The notes beneath the pieces were generated by a model. The model saw nothing but the letters and a program-made list of their open reading frames with translations. It had not been told where the DNA came from and searched no databases. The translations under genes were made by a program, and so were the position numbers. A stretch of 37,436 bases of DNA from Bacteroidales bacterium (GTDB taxonomy: Bacteria; Bacteroidota; Bacteroidia; Bacteroidales; Muribaculaceae). The DNA is taken from the NCBI GenBank assembly GCA_014800735.1, contig JAAVFP010000012.1, forward strand, positions 2,998-40,433. The letters run 5' to 3'. Of the stretch, positions 1-10,572 are shown piece after piece (position 1 is the stretch's first letter; each line of letters begins with the position of its first letter).

Positions 1-1590
1 CCGGGGCCTATGGAGAACATCCCCAGCTTCATTGCCCGCAAGCATGGCAAGGAGCCTATCATATACGACATCCCCGAGATGGAGGTGTACCTCAAGGACA
101 CCTACGGCATCACGGTGTACCAGGAGCAGGTCATGCTCCTGTCGCGCCAGCTTGCCAACTTCACCCGCGGCCAGAGCGACACCCTGCGCAAGGCCATGGG
201 TAAGAAGCTTATCGAAAAGATGAACGAGCTCAAAGGCAAGTTCTTGGAGGGTGGCCAAGCCAACGGTCATGACAAGGCCGTGCTGGAAAAAATATGGAGC
301 GAGTGGGAAAAATTCGCCTCCTATGCCTTCAACAAGAGCCACGCCACCTGCTACTCCTGGGTTGCATACCAGACCGGCTACCTCAAGGCCAATTACCCGG
401 CCGAGTTCATGGCCGCCGTGCTGAGCCGAAACCTCGACGATATCACAAAGCTCAGTTTCTACATGGGCGAGTGCAAATCCATGGGTCTGGAAGTTAAAGG
501 CCCGGACATCAACGAGTCGTTCAGCACCTTCAGCGTGAGCGGCGAGAACATCATCCGCTTCGGTCTTTCGGCCATCAAGGGTATCGGAGCCGACGTGGTC
601 CGCACTATCCTTGAAACCCGCGAGGCGGGTGGTCCCTTCCGCGACATCTACGACTTTGTGGAGCGTGTGCCCGCAGGCAGCATCAACCGCCGTGTGTTCG
701 ACAACCTTGTGCTGGCCGGAGCCTTCGACTGCTTCGGACTGAAGCGCGAGGACCTCAGTGCCGAGGTTGGCAAAAAGGGTGAAACCATCTCCGAGCAGCT
801 CATCCGCTACGGTGCCCAGCACCAGAACGAGGAAAAGATGGCTGCCACATCGCTCTTCGGTTTCGACGACGAGGAAATCAAGGAGCAGAGCCGCCCCAAA
901 ATCCCCACTGCCCTGCCCTGGGACCCGCTCACGCGCCTCAACAAAGAGCGCGACCTGGTGGGCATGTACCTTTCGGGCCATCCCCTGGATGCCTATTGGA
1001 TGGACGTGAAGTACGGCGTGGAATATACCACTGTCGATAAGAACGAAATGGCCGACAGCGCCGGCGCCACCATTGCATTTGCAGGCATGGTGATGGGCGT
1101 GGAGAACAGGCAGATGCAGTCAGGCTCCGTCATGAACATCATCAAGGTGGAGGATTTTGACGGCACCACGGATTTCGCGCTGTTCGACAAGCAGATGGCC
1201 GAGTTCGGCGCCATTTGCCAGCCAGGCAAGGCCATCCATGTGACCGGCACCTTCAAGAGCTCGCGCAACCGCGCCACCGGCGCCACCAATGTGCGTTTCA
1301 TGGTGGACCGTATCTTGCCGCTCGACAATCTGCGCGGCAAGCTTGTGACCGACATCACCATCGACCTCTCCACCAGCAACTACAAGGTGATTGAAAGCAT
1401 TATCGACGACGAACTACAGGCCGACAAGCCCGACGGTTCGCTGCCGCTCAACCTATCGGTCACCTCGCCTGAACTGGGGCGCAAGCTCCACTTCACTACC
1501 GGCGTGGCCATCCGCCCCTCGCGCAAGCTGTTCGAGACTCTGCGCGAAATGAATGTGGATTTTACTCTCGGACGCCAACAACTGAATTAA
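1..1590 (+). CDS. dnaE: DNA polymerase III subunit alpha, C-terminal part (5' end outside window)
   Basis: Replicative polymerase catalytic subunit; the open frame runs in from the window edge, so only about the last 530 residues are visible. Seen in order: the end of the polymerase core (PGPMENIP, then the stretch with YGITVYQEQVM and FNKSHATCYSWVAYQTGYLK, typical of the fingers region), a helix-hairpin-helix region (IRFGLSAIKGIGADVV, then RRVFDNLVLAGAFD), and a C-terminal OB-fold (IAFAGMVMGVENRQ through DFALFDKQM). The catalytic aspartates lie upstream and cannot be checked. Stop TAA; the thioredoxin gene follows 30 bp later with no terminator between, so co-transcription is likely. Family assignment is very secure. 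Confidence 0.97.
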   Translation, partial: PGPMENIPSFIARKHGKEPIIYDIPEMEVYLKDTYGITVYQEQVMLLSRQLANFTRGQSDTLRKAMGKKLIEKMNELKGKFLEGGQANGHDKAVLEKIWSEWEKFASYAFNKSHATCYSWVAYQTGYLKANYPAEFMAAVLSRNLDDITKLSFYMGECKSMGLEVKGPDINESFSTFSVSGENIIRFGLSAIKGIGADVVRTILETREAGGPFRDIYDFVERVPAGSINRRVFDNLVLAGAFDCFGLKREDLSAEVGKKGETISEQLIRYGAQHQNEEKMAATSLFGFDDEEIKEQSRPKIPTALPWDPLTRLNKERDLVGMYLSGHPLDAYWMDVKYGVEYTTVDKNEMADSAGATIAFAGMVMGVENRQMQSGSVMNIIKVEDFDGTTDFALFDKQMAEFGAICQPGKAIHVTGTFKSSRNRATGATNVRFMVDRILPLDNLRGKLVTDITIDLSTSNYKVIESIIDDELQADKPDGSLPLNLSVTSPELGRKLHFTTGVAIRPSRKLFETLREMNVDFTLGRQQLN

Positions 1591-1620
1591 TCACTAACAC
1601 ATTATATAATACATAGAGAT

Positions 1621-1944
1621 ATGGCAACAGTATTCACCGACGAAAACGTAAAAGAGATAATCGCAAGCGGCCAGCCCGTAGTTGTTGACTTCTGGGCAAC
1701 CTGGTGCGGCCCCTGCATGGCCATGGCTCCCGTCATCGACCAGGTGGCACAGGAGTACGAAGGCCGTGCCGTAATCGGCAAGTACAACATCGAGGAACAG
1801 AGCACTTTCTGCGACGAGAACCGAGTGATGAGCATTCCTCTGATTCTCTTCTTCAAGAACGGCCAGAAGACCTCTATCCGCCTCACCGGCAAGCAGTCGA
1901 TTGAGACCATGCGTCAGAAAATCGACGAGCTCCTTGCCCTCTAA
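1621..1944 (+). CDS. trxA: thioredoxin
   Basis: Small cytoplasmic dithiol-disulfide oxidoreductase of 107 residues, the normal thioredoxin length. The active site WATWCGPC is at residues 25-32 (redox cysteines C29 and C32), and the cis-proline loop appears as MSIPLILF around residue 75. There is no signal peptide, which separates it from the periplasmic thioredoxin-like proteins common in this phylum. It sits 30 bp after dnaE and 46 bp before the NAD(P)HX repair gene, in the same direction. I see no TAnnTTTG promoter in the gap, so it is probably read from the dnaE transcript. An extra cysteine in STFCDEN is unusual but outside the active site. Confidence 0.95.
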   Translation: MATVFTDENVKEIIASGQPVVVDFWATWCGPCMAMAPVIDQVAQEYEGRAVIGKYNIEEQSTFCDENRVMSIPLILFFKNGQKTSIRLTGKQSIETMRQKIDELLAL

Positions 1945-1990
1945 CCACAAAGCATAACATCCGTTATATCAGGAACAACAGGACAGAACA

Positions 1991-3598
1991 ATGAAAAACA
2001 TCTACACCCCGGCTGATATCGACCGCATCATGGAGGCTACCCTGGGGCGAACGGAGGACGTGAAGCTCCTGCCGCCGGTGATGCACGACAAGTGCCTTGC
2101 CGACAGGGCCAAGTTCATTTGCCAGGTGGGCGCCTTCGTGGCACGCGAAGTGGCTGCCATGGCTGGCAACACCAAGACCAGGGTGATTGTATTCGCCGGC
2201 GACGACCTCTGCGGCGCTTTCGCTCTGGAGGCTTGCTCGGCTCTGTTCCAGTCAGGCTACAGGCCTGAGATTTGCCTGTTCAACCTCGGTGGCGACCTCC
2301 TTATCGACGACACCGTCGCTGCCCGCGACCGCTTCATTGCCAAGGCCGACCCTGCGCTACTGCACGAACTCATCAACCCGAACGTGAACTTCCAGATGCC
2401 CGACATGGATAGCCAAACCATAGTGGTGGACGGCATGTTCGGCAGTGAGTACAAAAAGCCTCTGCGCGGTGGTTATCAGGCCGTTGCACGCGAAATCAAC
2501 GAAAGTGGCGCACGGGTGGTGGCCATCGACCTACCCTCGGGCATGACCCCAGAGCTGTCGGTGGGCATGATCAACCGCAACATTGTGCACGCCACTCTCA
2601 CGCTCACACTTGTCGGGCCGACCCTGGCATTCTATATGCCCGAGAACGCCGACCTGATAGGCCGCTGGAAAACCATCGTGGCCGACTACGACCCCGATGC
2701 CATGCGCGCCACACGATGCACATCGCGCGTGGTGGATGCCAAAACCGTGCGTATGGTCATCCCCAAACGCGACCCCTTCGCATCCAAAGCCGACCTGGGC
2801 GACGTGACCCTCTATGCCGGTTCCTACGGCATGCTCGGAGCTGCCGTGCTGGCCACCCGCGCCGCCACCCGCTCGGGTTGCGGCCGTGTCACATGCTGCG
2901 GTCCACGCTGCGCCTTCTATGTGATGCAGTCAGTGGTTCCCTCGGCAATGTTCACCACCGATGGCTCGGAGTTTGAGCTCCAGCGCTTCGACATGCCCGA
3001 GCGCCCCGACACCACCATTGCCGTCGGTCCAGGCATTGGCCACACCGACGCCACCGTGCGCGGCCTGGACCTGTTCCTGAAAGCCTGCCACGCCGCCGGC
3101 AAGCCCATCATCCTGGATGCCGACGCCCTCAACTGCATGGCACTGCAACCCTCGATGCTCGACTTCGTGCCTCCGCGAAGCATCCTCACGCCCCACGCAG
3201 GCGAGTTCGACCGTCTGTTCGGTGCCCAGAGCAGCCACTCCACGCGCCTGCTCAAAGCTCTCGAAGTGGCTGCTCGCTATAAAATCGTGATTATCCTCAA
3301 GGGGCATTACACCTTCACGGTGTGGCCCGACGGTTCGGTGCTGGTCAATGCCAACGCCGAGGAATCACTGGCAACTGCCGGCAGCGGCGACGTGCTGTGC
3401 GGCTTGCTCGCAGGATTTCTGGCCCAGGGTATGGTGCCCGAAATCGCCTCGGTTGCAGCAGTCTATATCCACGGCATCGCCGGCAAAATCGCTGCTCGCA
3501 GCATGGGCGTGCGCGGCACCACGGCCGAAGATGTTGCCGATGCTGTCGGCCCCGCCATCGAATCAGTCACCACTCCTCCACGAAAAGATAAAGTATAG
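1991..3598 (+). CDS. nnrD/nnrE: bifunctional NAD(P)H-hydrate epimerase / ADP-dependent NAD(P)H-hydrate dehydratase
   Basis: Metabolite repair enzyme of 535 residues: the N-terminal YjeF_N domain (about 1-220) epimerises S/R-NAD(P)HX, and the C-terminal ribokinase-like domain (about 245-530) dehydrates it back to NAD(P)H using ADP. Seen: the N-domain motif VVDGMFGSEYKKPLRG and IDLPSGM; in the C-domain AGSYGMLGAAVLATRAATRSGCG, the glycine-rich VGPGIGHTDATV, LTPHAGEFDRL and the catalytic loop ATAGSGDVLCG with its aspartate near residue 466. The two-domain fusion is the common bacterial form. The next gene starts 3 bp after the stop, so the two are translationally close and co-transcribed. Confidence 0.95.
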   Translation: MKNIYTPADIDRIMEATLGRTEDVKLLPPVMHDKCLADRAKFICQVGAFVAREVAAMAGNTKTRVIVFAGDDLCGAFALEACSALFQSGYRPEICLFNLGGDLLIDDTVAARDRFIAKADPALLHELINPNVNFQMPDMDSQTIVVDGMFGSEYKKPLRGGYQAVAREINESGARVVAIDLPSGMTPELSVGMINRNIVHATLTLTLVGPTLAFYMPENADLIGRWKTIVADYDPDAMRATRCTSRVVDAKTVRMVIPKRDPFASKADLGDVTLYAGSYGMLGAAVLATRAATRSGCGRVTCCGPRCAFYVMQSVVPSAMFTTDGSEFELQRFDMPERPDTTIAVGPGIGHTDATVRGLDLFLKACHAAGKPIILDADALNCMALQPSMLDFVPPRSILTPHAGEFDRLFGAQSSHSTRLLKALEVAARYKIVIILKGHYTFTVWPDGSVLVNANAEESLATAGSGDVLCGLLAGFLAQGMVPEIASVAAVYIHGIAGKIAARSMGVRGTTAEDVADAVGPAIESVTTPPRKDKV

Positions 3599-3601
3599 AG
3601 T

Positions 3602-4690
3602 ATGAAACACAAAGTCATTGCCGCGCTTGCCCTGGCAGCATTGCTGCCCGCCGGCGCATTAGCCCAGACTTCGCAGCGCATAACCGCAGGCAAGGCCCAG
3701 GACTATGGCCTGGTGTACTCGCTGCCCCTCACCGCGCTCGACATCTACATCGAAGCCGAGCTCACCACCGAGAAGCCCGGCGATTTCCACAATTACGCCA
3801 AGCGCTATCTGGGCATCACCGACGCCGTGACCAAGGAAAAGCGGTCGGCCAATGTGAAAAGTGTGACTATCGTGCCTCGTGGCGTGGCTGACCCTGACGA
3901 GCGTTGGGTGGCACAATTCAAATCCGGTTCTACGCCCTTCATGATTCTATCGCCCGAGGGTGTACCCCTGGCAATCAACACCGAAACACCTGCGGAGATT
4001 ATCGAGCCCGATATCCCCGAAGCTGTTCCGGCCGGGCCAACAGCCCTTGAAACACCCGAGGCTGCCCAGGCCGTGACGGCCGACATGGCCCGCAGTTCGT
4101 CCACCGGCAAAAAAGCCGAACTGGCCTCGCAGCGAATTTTCGAACTCCGCGAAATGCGCTCCGACATCCTCAGCGGCCAGGCCGACAACATGCCCACCGA
4201 TGGGGCCGCCATGCAGCTGGCGCTCAGCAATCTCGCAGCCCAGGAAGCGGCCCTGACAGCCATGTTCACCGGCACACGGGCCACGAGCACCGTAGTGGAG
4301 AAATTCACATTTATGCCTGACAGTACCGGTGTGACCGACCGTGTCATCGCACGCCTTTCGGCAGTCGACGGTCTGGTGGATGCCGACAATCTTGCCGGTG
4401 CTCCCATTACCCTCACCCTCAAGATTATCGAGGGAGGCAAGGTGCCCGTCAACGAAAAAGGCGAGGAAAAATCCTTCCCCAAGGGCGGGGTTGCTTATTG
4501 CGTCCCCGGCACTGCCGAGGTGAGCATCGACTACGCCGGCCGTCGACTGGCAAAAAAGACTGTGGAACTCGCTCAGCTGGGCATTGTCTTCGGCCTCAAC
4601 CCGGCACTGTTCACCGATAAAAAAGAACCGTCAAAAGTACTTTTCGACCCCGCCACCGGCGCAATCCTCACCCTGGGGCCGGCCAACTGA
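3602..4690 (+). CDS. DUF4831 family exported protein
   Basis: A 362-residue protein with an N-terminal signal peptide (basic MKHK, hydrophobic IAALALAALLPAGALA, then AQ), so it is exported to the periplasm or outer membrane. The body matches the Bacteroidetes-restricted family DUF4831 as I recognise it: YGLVYSLPLTALDIYIEAE near the start, a YAKRYLGI segment, and a late GGVAYCVPGTAEVSIDYAGR region. Function of the family is unknown. There is no lipobox cysteine. It starts 3 bp after the NAD(P)HX repair gene and ends 10 bp before the acetyltransferase gene, so it sits inside one operon. Confidence 0.8.
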   Translation: MKHKVIAALALAALLPAGALAQTSQRITAGKAQDYGLVYSLPLTALDIYIEAELTTEKPGDFHNYAKRYLGITDAVTKEKRSANVKSVTIVPRGVADPDERWVAQFKSGSTPFMILSPEGVPLAINTETPAEIIEPDIPEAVPAGPTALETPEAAQAVTADMARSSSTGKKAELASQRIFELREMRSDILSGQADNMPTDGAAMQLALSNLAAQEAALTAMFTGTRATSTVVEKFTFMPDSTGVTDRVIARLSAVDGLVDADNLAGAPITLTLKIIEGGKVPVNEKGEEKSFPKGGVAYCVPGTAEVSIDYAGRRLAKKTVELAQLGIVFGLNPALFTDKKEPSKVLFDPATGAILTLGPAN

Positions 4691-4700
4691 AAAATCGACA

Positions 4701-5543
4701 ATGGAATTTAAGACTTTGACATCGATGAGTGCCGGCGCGCTCATCGATGTTTTTATGCAAGCGTTCGCCGACTACGCCGTCACCTTCGACCCGGCCCGGC
4801 TTCAGGACCTTTTCACCCGCCGCGGCTTCGTGGCCGACCTTTCAATGGGCGCTTTCGACGGCGACCGCCTATGTGCCTTCACCTTCAACGGCATCGGCAC
4901 CTTCCGAGGTGTCCGCACAGCCTACGACACCGGCACTGGCACTCTGCCCGAATATCGTGGCCGAAAACTGGCCCCGCAGATTTTTGAAGCCTCCTTACCC
5001 CTGCTACACCAGGCCGGTGTGGAACAATACGTGCTCGAAGTGCTTCAGGACAACGAACCCGCCATACGGGTGTACCGCAATCAGGGCTTCGAGATAACCC
5101 GCAGTTTCAACTGCTACTCCGCCCCGGTCACGGACCTGCGCACCGACGGCGCCACTGAAATCACAATCAGCCCTATCGGTCAGGGGCAGATTGAGGCTTG
5201 CAGCGTCTTCCTTGACTTCGAACCCTCGTGGCAAAACAGCTTTGAGTCGCTGCGCCGTGGTGCCGCATCCCTGCTTCGCTTCGGAGCCTTCCATGGCGAC
5301 CGCTGTGTGGGCTACGTGGTTTCCGACCCGCTCACCGGCGACGTCAGCCAGATAGCCGTCGCGCCCGATTGCCGCCGCCGCGGTATCGGCACTGCCCTTC
5401 TGCGCCATGCCGCCCGGGCCAACCGCATCCCCACAATGAAAATTCTCAACCTGGAACCGGAATCAACCGCCGACCTCTTTGCCCGGGCGGCAGGCTTCAC
5501 ACCCGGAGCCAAGCAGTTCGAAATGCTCCGTCCTCTTTCATAA
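4701..5543 (+). CDS. GNAT family N-acetyltransferase with two GNAT-like halves
   Basis: Cytoplasmic acyl-CoA-dependent acetyltransferase of 280 residues; substrate unknown. The N-terminal half (about 1-140) has a GNAT-like core with GTGTLPEYRGRKLAPQIFEA and DNEPAIRVYRNQGFE; the C-terminal half (about 150-280) has the clearer acetyl-CoA loop VAPDCRRRGIGTALLRHA. So it is a tandem or internally duplicated GNAT. I chose the ATG at 4701, ten bases after the DUF4831 stop. The open frame continues upstream inside DUF4831, but that extension (from 4584) has no GNAT-like sequence and would overlap the previous gene by over 100 bp. Last gene of the dnaE-led run; the next gene has its own promoter. Confidence 0.88.
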   Translation: MEFKTLTSMSAGALIDVFMQAFADYAVTFDPARLQDLFTRRGFVADLSMGAFDGDRLCAFTFNGIGTFRGVRTAYDTGTGTLPEYRGRKLAPQIFEASLPLLHQAGVEQYVLEVLQDNEPAIRVYRNQGFEITRSFNCYSAPVTDLRTDGATEITISPIGQGQIEACSVFLDFEPSWQNSFESLRRGAASLLRFGAFHGDRCVGYVVSDPLTGDVSQIAVAPDCRRRGIGTALLRHAARANRIPTMKILNLEPESTADLFARAAGFTPGAKQFEMLRPLS

Positions 5544-5570
5544 GATTTTTCAAAATATCCTATTAAAGAT

Positions 5571-5601
5571 TTTGTCATATGGCGAATTTATGATATATTT
5601 G
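5571..5601 (+). promoter_or_regulatory. Bacteroidetes-type promoter for the outer membrane protein gene
   Basis: TTTG at 5571-5574, a 19-bp spacer and TATATTTG at 5594-5601 match the Bacteroides sigma-70 consensus TTTG/TAnnTTTG. The start codon is at 5631, leaving a leader of about 25 nt. Confidence 0.8.
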
Positions 5602-5630
5602 CGCCGTATAACAATCTCTACCATAATCTT

Positions 5631-8528
5631 ATGAAAAAGCTTCTTATCTTCGTAATCGCTTTCGCAGCGGCAGCCGCGTCGCTATGGGCCGACAACGATC
5701 TCCATCTCAGCGGCCGCGTGAAAGACGCCATCACCAAGCGCGATCTCACCAACGCCTACGTTCTCCTCTACGATTCCGTCGGGAATGTCCGCGATTCGAT
5801 TCAGTGCAACAAAGGCTTCGCCTACCGCAACGGCGAATTCGACACACTTTCGACGTTCTTCTTCGCGGTTCCACGCGTCGACTCGCTCCATGTGTTCGAC
5901 GTGGTGTGCCCGGGCTACAAGGACCAGACCATATCCTACATGCTCACCAAGGTCGGCAAGCGCGAAACCTACCGCGAAATGCCGCCGATATTCATGGAGC
6001 GCGCCCCGAATCAGCTGAAAGAGCTCACCGTGACCTCGACAAAAATCAAGTTCTACAACAAAGGCGACACAATGGTTTACAACGCCGACGCCTTCCAGCT
6101 GGCCGAAGGTTCGATGCTCGACGCTCTCGTGGCGCAGCTGCCCGGCGCCGAACTGAGCGACGACGGACAGATAAAAGTCAACGGCGAGTTTGTGGAATCA
6201 CTGCTACTCAACGGCAAGGAGTTCATGGACGGCAATAACAACCTGATGCTCGAAAATATCGCAGCCTATACCGTGAAGGACATCCAGGTGTACGAAGGCC
6301 AGACCAAACGCGACAAGCAGATGCAGGACAAAACGGCCCCCAAAGTGCTCACCATGGACGTAAGGCTCAAAAAAGAGTACAACTTCGGCTGGCTGGGAAA
6401 TGCTCAGGGCGGCTACGGTTCGGAGGACCGCTACATGGGGCGCCTGTTCGCGTCGTGGTTCAACGCCACCACCAGTGTGAGCGTCATTGGCAATGTCAAT
6501 AACCTCAACGACAACCGCAAGCCGGGTAAGAACGACAGCTGGACACCCGAGCAGATGCCCAACGGAACCAAGGAGTTCCGCCAGGCCGGTGTTGACTATA
6601 ATTACGAGGCAGCCGACGAAAGCAAGAGTGCCCGCGGCTCGGCTCTGTTCGAGCAGAGTATAAACAACACCAACCGTGTGACGGACCGAACCAACTTCCT
6701 GCCCGGGGGCGACACCTACGACTATTCACGCTCCAACGCTCGAAACCGCGAAACCGCCGTTCGCACATGGCACTCGCTCTCCGCCCGCTTGGGCAAGTTC
6801 GACACGGGCTTATACCTGAGAGGTGGTTACAATCACAGCAAGAACGTGAACTCAAGCCTTTCCGGCACCTTTAATGAAGAACAGCAGGGCGCTACCACTG
6901 AAATTCTCGATGCTCTCTACTCCGACGGCTCAGCCGAACGGCTTGAAGCGCTCGTGAACCGTTCGCTCACACGCGCCGATGGATGGAACGAAACTCTGAA
7001 CGGCTCGGCCGACATCTTCACAAGCATCACTCTCCCCGGCTCGGGCGACCGTGTGAGCCTTGATCTTACCGCCTCCTATTCTTCGACCAAGAACGAACTC
7101 TGGGATGACTACGACGTGACTTTCGGCAATCAGGCCGTACCTGGAATCAGGCGCCGCAACTACACTGACAACACACCCAACCACACCTTCAGCATAAACG
7201 GCCGCACGGGGTATTCCATGAACCTGAGCAACGGTCTTTATATGAGTCTGTACTACGGTTACACATTCTCCGACCGTACCAAGGACAGCTACATGTACGC
7301 ACTGGACAGGCTCAACGACATGGGCATCTACGGCGTTGTGCCCGCGGACTACCTCCAGGCCTTCGACCCCGCCAACAGCTACAATTCGCGCCTGATGGAA
7401 AACAAGCACTCCCTGATGCCATCCCTGTATTACTGGGGTGCCTTTGAAACTTCGGCTTTGAACATCCGTCTGATGCCGGAGATAAACCTCACACACCGCC
7501 ATCTGAACTATTTCCGCAACAGCCGCGACTACCGCTACTCCCACACCAACACAACTGTGAATATAGGCAGCATCTGGTCGGGCATGGTTGAATATCGGTT
7601 CCGAAAACGGGAACAGGGTGGCCGCTCGACATTCGAGCACTCTGTCCGCTATAGCTACCGCATCAATCCCACCCTGCCCGAGGTGGAGGACATGCTCGAC
7701 ATCGTGAACGATGCCGACCCCATGAACATATACTACGGCAATCCCGACCTCAAACCGCAGGTGCTCCACGCCCACCTGGTGCGCTGGAGCTACACCCCGG
7801 TGGCACATACCCTTAACAATGTGCTTTATCTCGGGTACAATCACACTTCCAACAACCTTACCCGCGGCTACACCTACGACACCGCCACCGGCGTGCGCTA
7901 CAACCGCATGTACAACGTGAGCGGCAACAACCGTCTGGCCGTGACAAACGAACTCAGCTGGCAGTTCGGCGCTAAGAAGCAATTCACACTCAGCAGCAAC
8001 ACCGATGCCGTATCGGCCAACTACACCGATATGATAGGCACCGGTGCCGACGCTCCCGAGTTCACGAAAGTGCACCAGAACTCATTCACCGAAAACGTGA
8101 AATTAGGCTGGCAGATAGGCCGACAGACCATCCAGGCACGCTGCGACTACACCGTGCGACACACCACCTCCAGCCAGCCGGGCTTCCAGACCCTAAATGC
8201 CACGCATGTGAACTATGGCGTGTCGGGCATCTTCGCCCTGCCGGCCGGATTTGGCGTAAGCACCGACTTCATGTGCTACACCCGTCGTGGCTATGGCTCC
8301 GAACAGCTCGATACCACCGACCCGATCTGGAACGCCCGCATCACGTTCAGCCCCGTGCGCAACAAGAGCTGGGTGTTCACCCTGGACGGTTTCGACCTGC
8401 TCCACCGCCTGTCCAACGTCACCTACGCCGTCACCGCCACCGGCCGCACCGTGGCCTACACCAACGCCCTGCCCCGCTACATCCTGGGCACAATCCAGTA
8501 CCGCTTCAGTATCCAGCCACGGAAGTAG
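5631..8528 (+). CDS. TonB-dependent-receptor-like outer membrane beta-barrel protein
   Basis: A 965-residue outer membrane protein. After a signal peptide (MKKLLIFVIAFAAAAASLWA) comes a carboxypeptidase-regulatory-like beta sandwich (LHLSGRVKDAITKRDLTNAYVLLYDS, about 24-110), then a plug-like segment (about 130-230: LKELTVTSTKIKFYNKGDTMVYNADAF, LDALVAQLPGAELSDDGQIKVNGE), and a long barrel rich in alternating aromatic strands to the C-terminus. This order fits the outer-membrane-beta-barrel (PF14905-like) family related to SusC/TonB receptors. No SusD lipoprotein gene lies beside it, so it is not a normal glycan-uptake SusC/D pair; its ligand is unknown. It has its own promoter and is followed by a large palindrome. 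Confidence 0.85.
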   Translation: MKKLLIFVIAFAAAAASLWADNDLHLSGRVKDAITKRDLTNAYVLLYDSVGNVRDSIQCNKGFAYRNGEFDTLSTFFFAVPRVDSLHVFDVVCPGYKDQTISYMLTKVGKRETYREMPPIFMERAPNQLKELTVTSTKIKFYNKGDTMVYNADAFQLAEGSMLDALVAQLPGAELSDDGQIKVNGEFVESLLLNGKEFMDGNNNLMLENIAAYTVKDIQVYEGQTKRDKQMQDKTAPKVLTMDVRLKKEYNFGWLGNAQGGYGSEDRYMGRLFASWFNATTSVSVIGNVNNLNDNRKPGKNDSWTPEQMPNGTKEFRQAGVDYNYEAADESKSARGSALFEQSINNTNRVTDRTNFLPGGDTYDYSRSNARNRETAVRTWHSLSARLGKFDTGLYLRGGYNHSKNVNSSLSGTFNEEQQGATTEILDALYSDGSAERLEALVNRSLTRADGWNETLNGSADIFTSITLPGSGDRVSLDLTASYSSTKNELWDDYDVTFGNQAVPGIRRRNYTDNTPNHTFSINGRTGYSMNLSNGLYMSLYYGYTFSDRTKDSYMYALDRLNDMGIYGVVPADYLQAFDPANSYNSRLMENKHSLMPSLYYWGAFETSALNIRLMPEINLTHRHLNYFRNSRDYRYSHTNTTVNIGSIWSGMVEYRFRKREQGGRSTFEHSVRYSYRINPTLPEVEDMLDIVNDADPMNIYYGNPDLKPQVLHAHLVRWSYTPVAHTLNNVLYLGYNHTSNNLTRGYTYDTATGVRYNRMYNVSGNNRLAVTNELSWQFGAKKQFTLSSNTDAVSANYTDMIGTGADAPEFTKVHQNSFTENVKLGWQIGRQTIQARCDYTVRHTTSSQPGFQTLNATHVNYGVSGIFALPAGFGVSTDFMCYTRRGYGSEQLDTTDPIWNARITFSPVRNKSWVFTLDGFDLLHRLSNVTYAVTATGRTVAYTNALPRYILGTIQYRFSIQPRK

Positions 8529-8544
8529 GCCCCGGATTTTTTGG

Positions 8545-8582
8545 GATTAATCAGGTTTAATCATGATAAAACCCGATTAATC
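8545..8582. repeat. 38-bp imperfect palindrome between the OMP gene and rplS
   Basis: Symmetric about 8563/8564: outer arms GATTAATC at 8545-8552 and 8575-8582, inner arms GGTTT (8554-8558) and AAACC (8569-8573), centre ATCATGAT (8560-8567). 17 of 19 opposed positions pair; the mismatches are 8553/8574 and 8559/8568. A second perfect palindrome CCCGATTAATCGGG is nested at 8572-8585. It may end the OMP transcript or act as an operator 15-55 bp upstream of the rplS promoter; there is no long U tract. Confidence 0.7.
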
Positions 8583-8599
8583 GGGAAAATCAAAAAATA

Positions 8600-8631
8600 T
8601 TTGCCCGGGTCGAAAAAAATTAGTACCTTTG
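8600..8631 (+). promoter_or_regulatory. Bacteroidetes-type promoter for rplS
   Basis: TTTG at 8600-8603, a 20-bp spacer, TACCTTTG at 8624-8631. The rplS start codon is at 8714, giving a leader of roughly 75 nt. Confidence 0.82.
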
Positions 8632-8713
8632 CGGTCGATTTCGTAATCTCTGGCAGCGCATGTGGCCTGCGAATATTGCGAGTAATGTTAACACTATAAT
8701 AAATAATTCAGCA

Positions 8714-9070
8714 ATGGATTTAATCAAAGTAGCCGAGGAAGCATTTGCATCCGGCAAGCAGCATCCCGACTTCGGCCCGGGCGATACCATCACCGTTTCC
8801 TATCGTATCAAAGAAGGTAACAAGGAGCGTATCCAGCAGTACCGTGGCGTTGTTATCCGCATCTCGGGCGAAGGTGCCAAGAAGCGTTTCACCGTTCGCA
8901 AAATGAGCGACAACATCGGTGTTGAACGTATCTTCCCCATCGAATCGCCCTTCATCGACTCCATCACCGTCAACAAGTACGGTAAGGTACGTCGTGCAAA
9001 ACTCTACTATCTTCGCGGTCTTACCGGCAAGAAAGCTCGCATCAAAGAGCGCCGCGTAGTGAAGAAGTAA
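8714..9070 (+). CDS. rplS: 50S ribosomal protein L19
   Basis: Large-subunit protein at the 30S-50S interface. From the ATG at 8714 it has 118 residues, normal for L19. Seen: [48 protein letters not shown], then the typical [23 protein letters not shown] and the basic end [12 protein letters not shown]. The frame is open upstream to 8660, but that stretch (MWPANIASN...) is not part of L19 and lies in the leader behind the promoter, so the internal ATG is preferred. Single-gene unit with promoter upstream and hairpin terminator downstream. Confidence 0.96.
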   Translation: MDLIKVAEEAFASGKQHPDFGPGDTITVSYRIKEGNKERIQQYRGVVIRISGEGAKKRFTVRKMSDNIGVERIFPIESPFIDSITVNKYGKVRRAKLYYLRGLTGKKARIKERRVVKK

Positions 9071-9094
9071 GTAAAAGCTTGTATTCTACACAGC

Positions 9095-9141
9095 ACAACA
9101 GCGCTGTTTCAGCCTTCGCTGGCCGGAACAGCGCTCGTTGT
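9095..9141 (+). terminator. stem-loop terminator after rplS
   Basis: Left arm ACAACAGCGCTGTT (9095-9108) pairs with AACAGCGCTCGTTGT (9127-9141) with one bulge; a smaller CAGC/GCTG hairpin sits in the loop. An A/T-rich stretch follows, without a pure U run. Confidence 0.6.
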
Positions 9142-9189
9142 ATAATAAAATTTAAGTTTACTTATCCTTATATATACGGAAATTTTTCG

Positions 9190-9197
9190 TAAATTTG
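9190..9197 (+). promoter_or_regulatory. probable -7 element of the eno promoter
   Basis: TAAATTTG at 9190-9197 fits TAnnTTTG, 44 bp before the eno ATG. No good TTTG is seen 19-21 bp upstream; the region there is CCTTATA. Confidence 0.55.
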
Positions 9198-9211
9198 TGG
9201 CCGGAAAATAA

Positions 9212-10534
<1,323 letters not shown>

Positions 10535-10572
10535 TTTCTTTACCGGCCTGAAAGGCTGATATAGACCAACAT

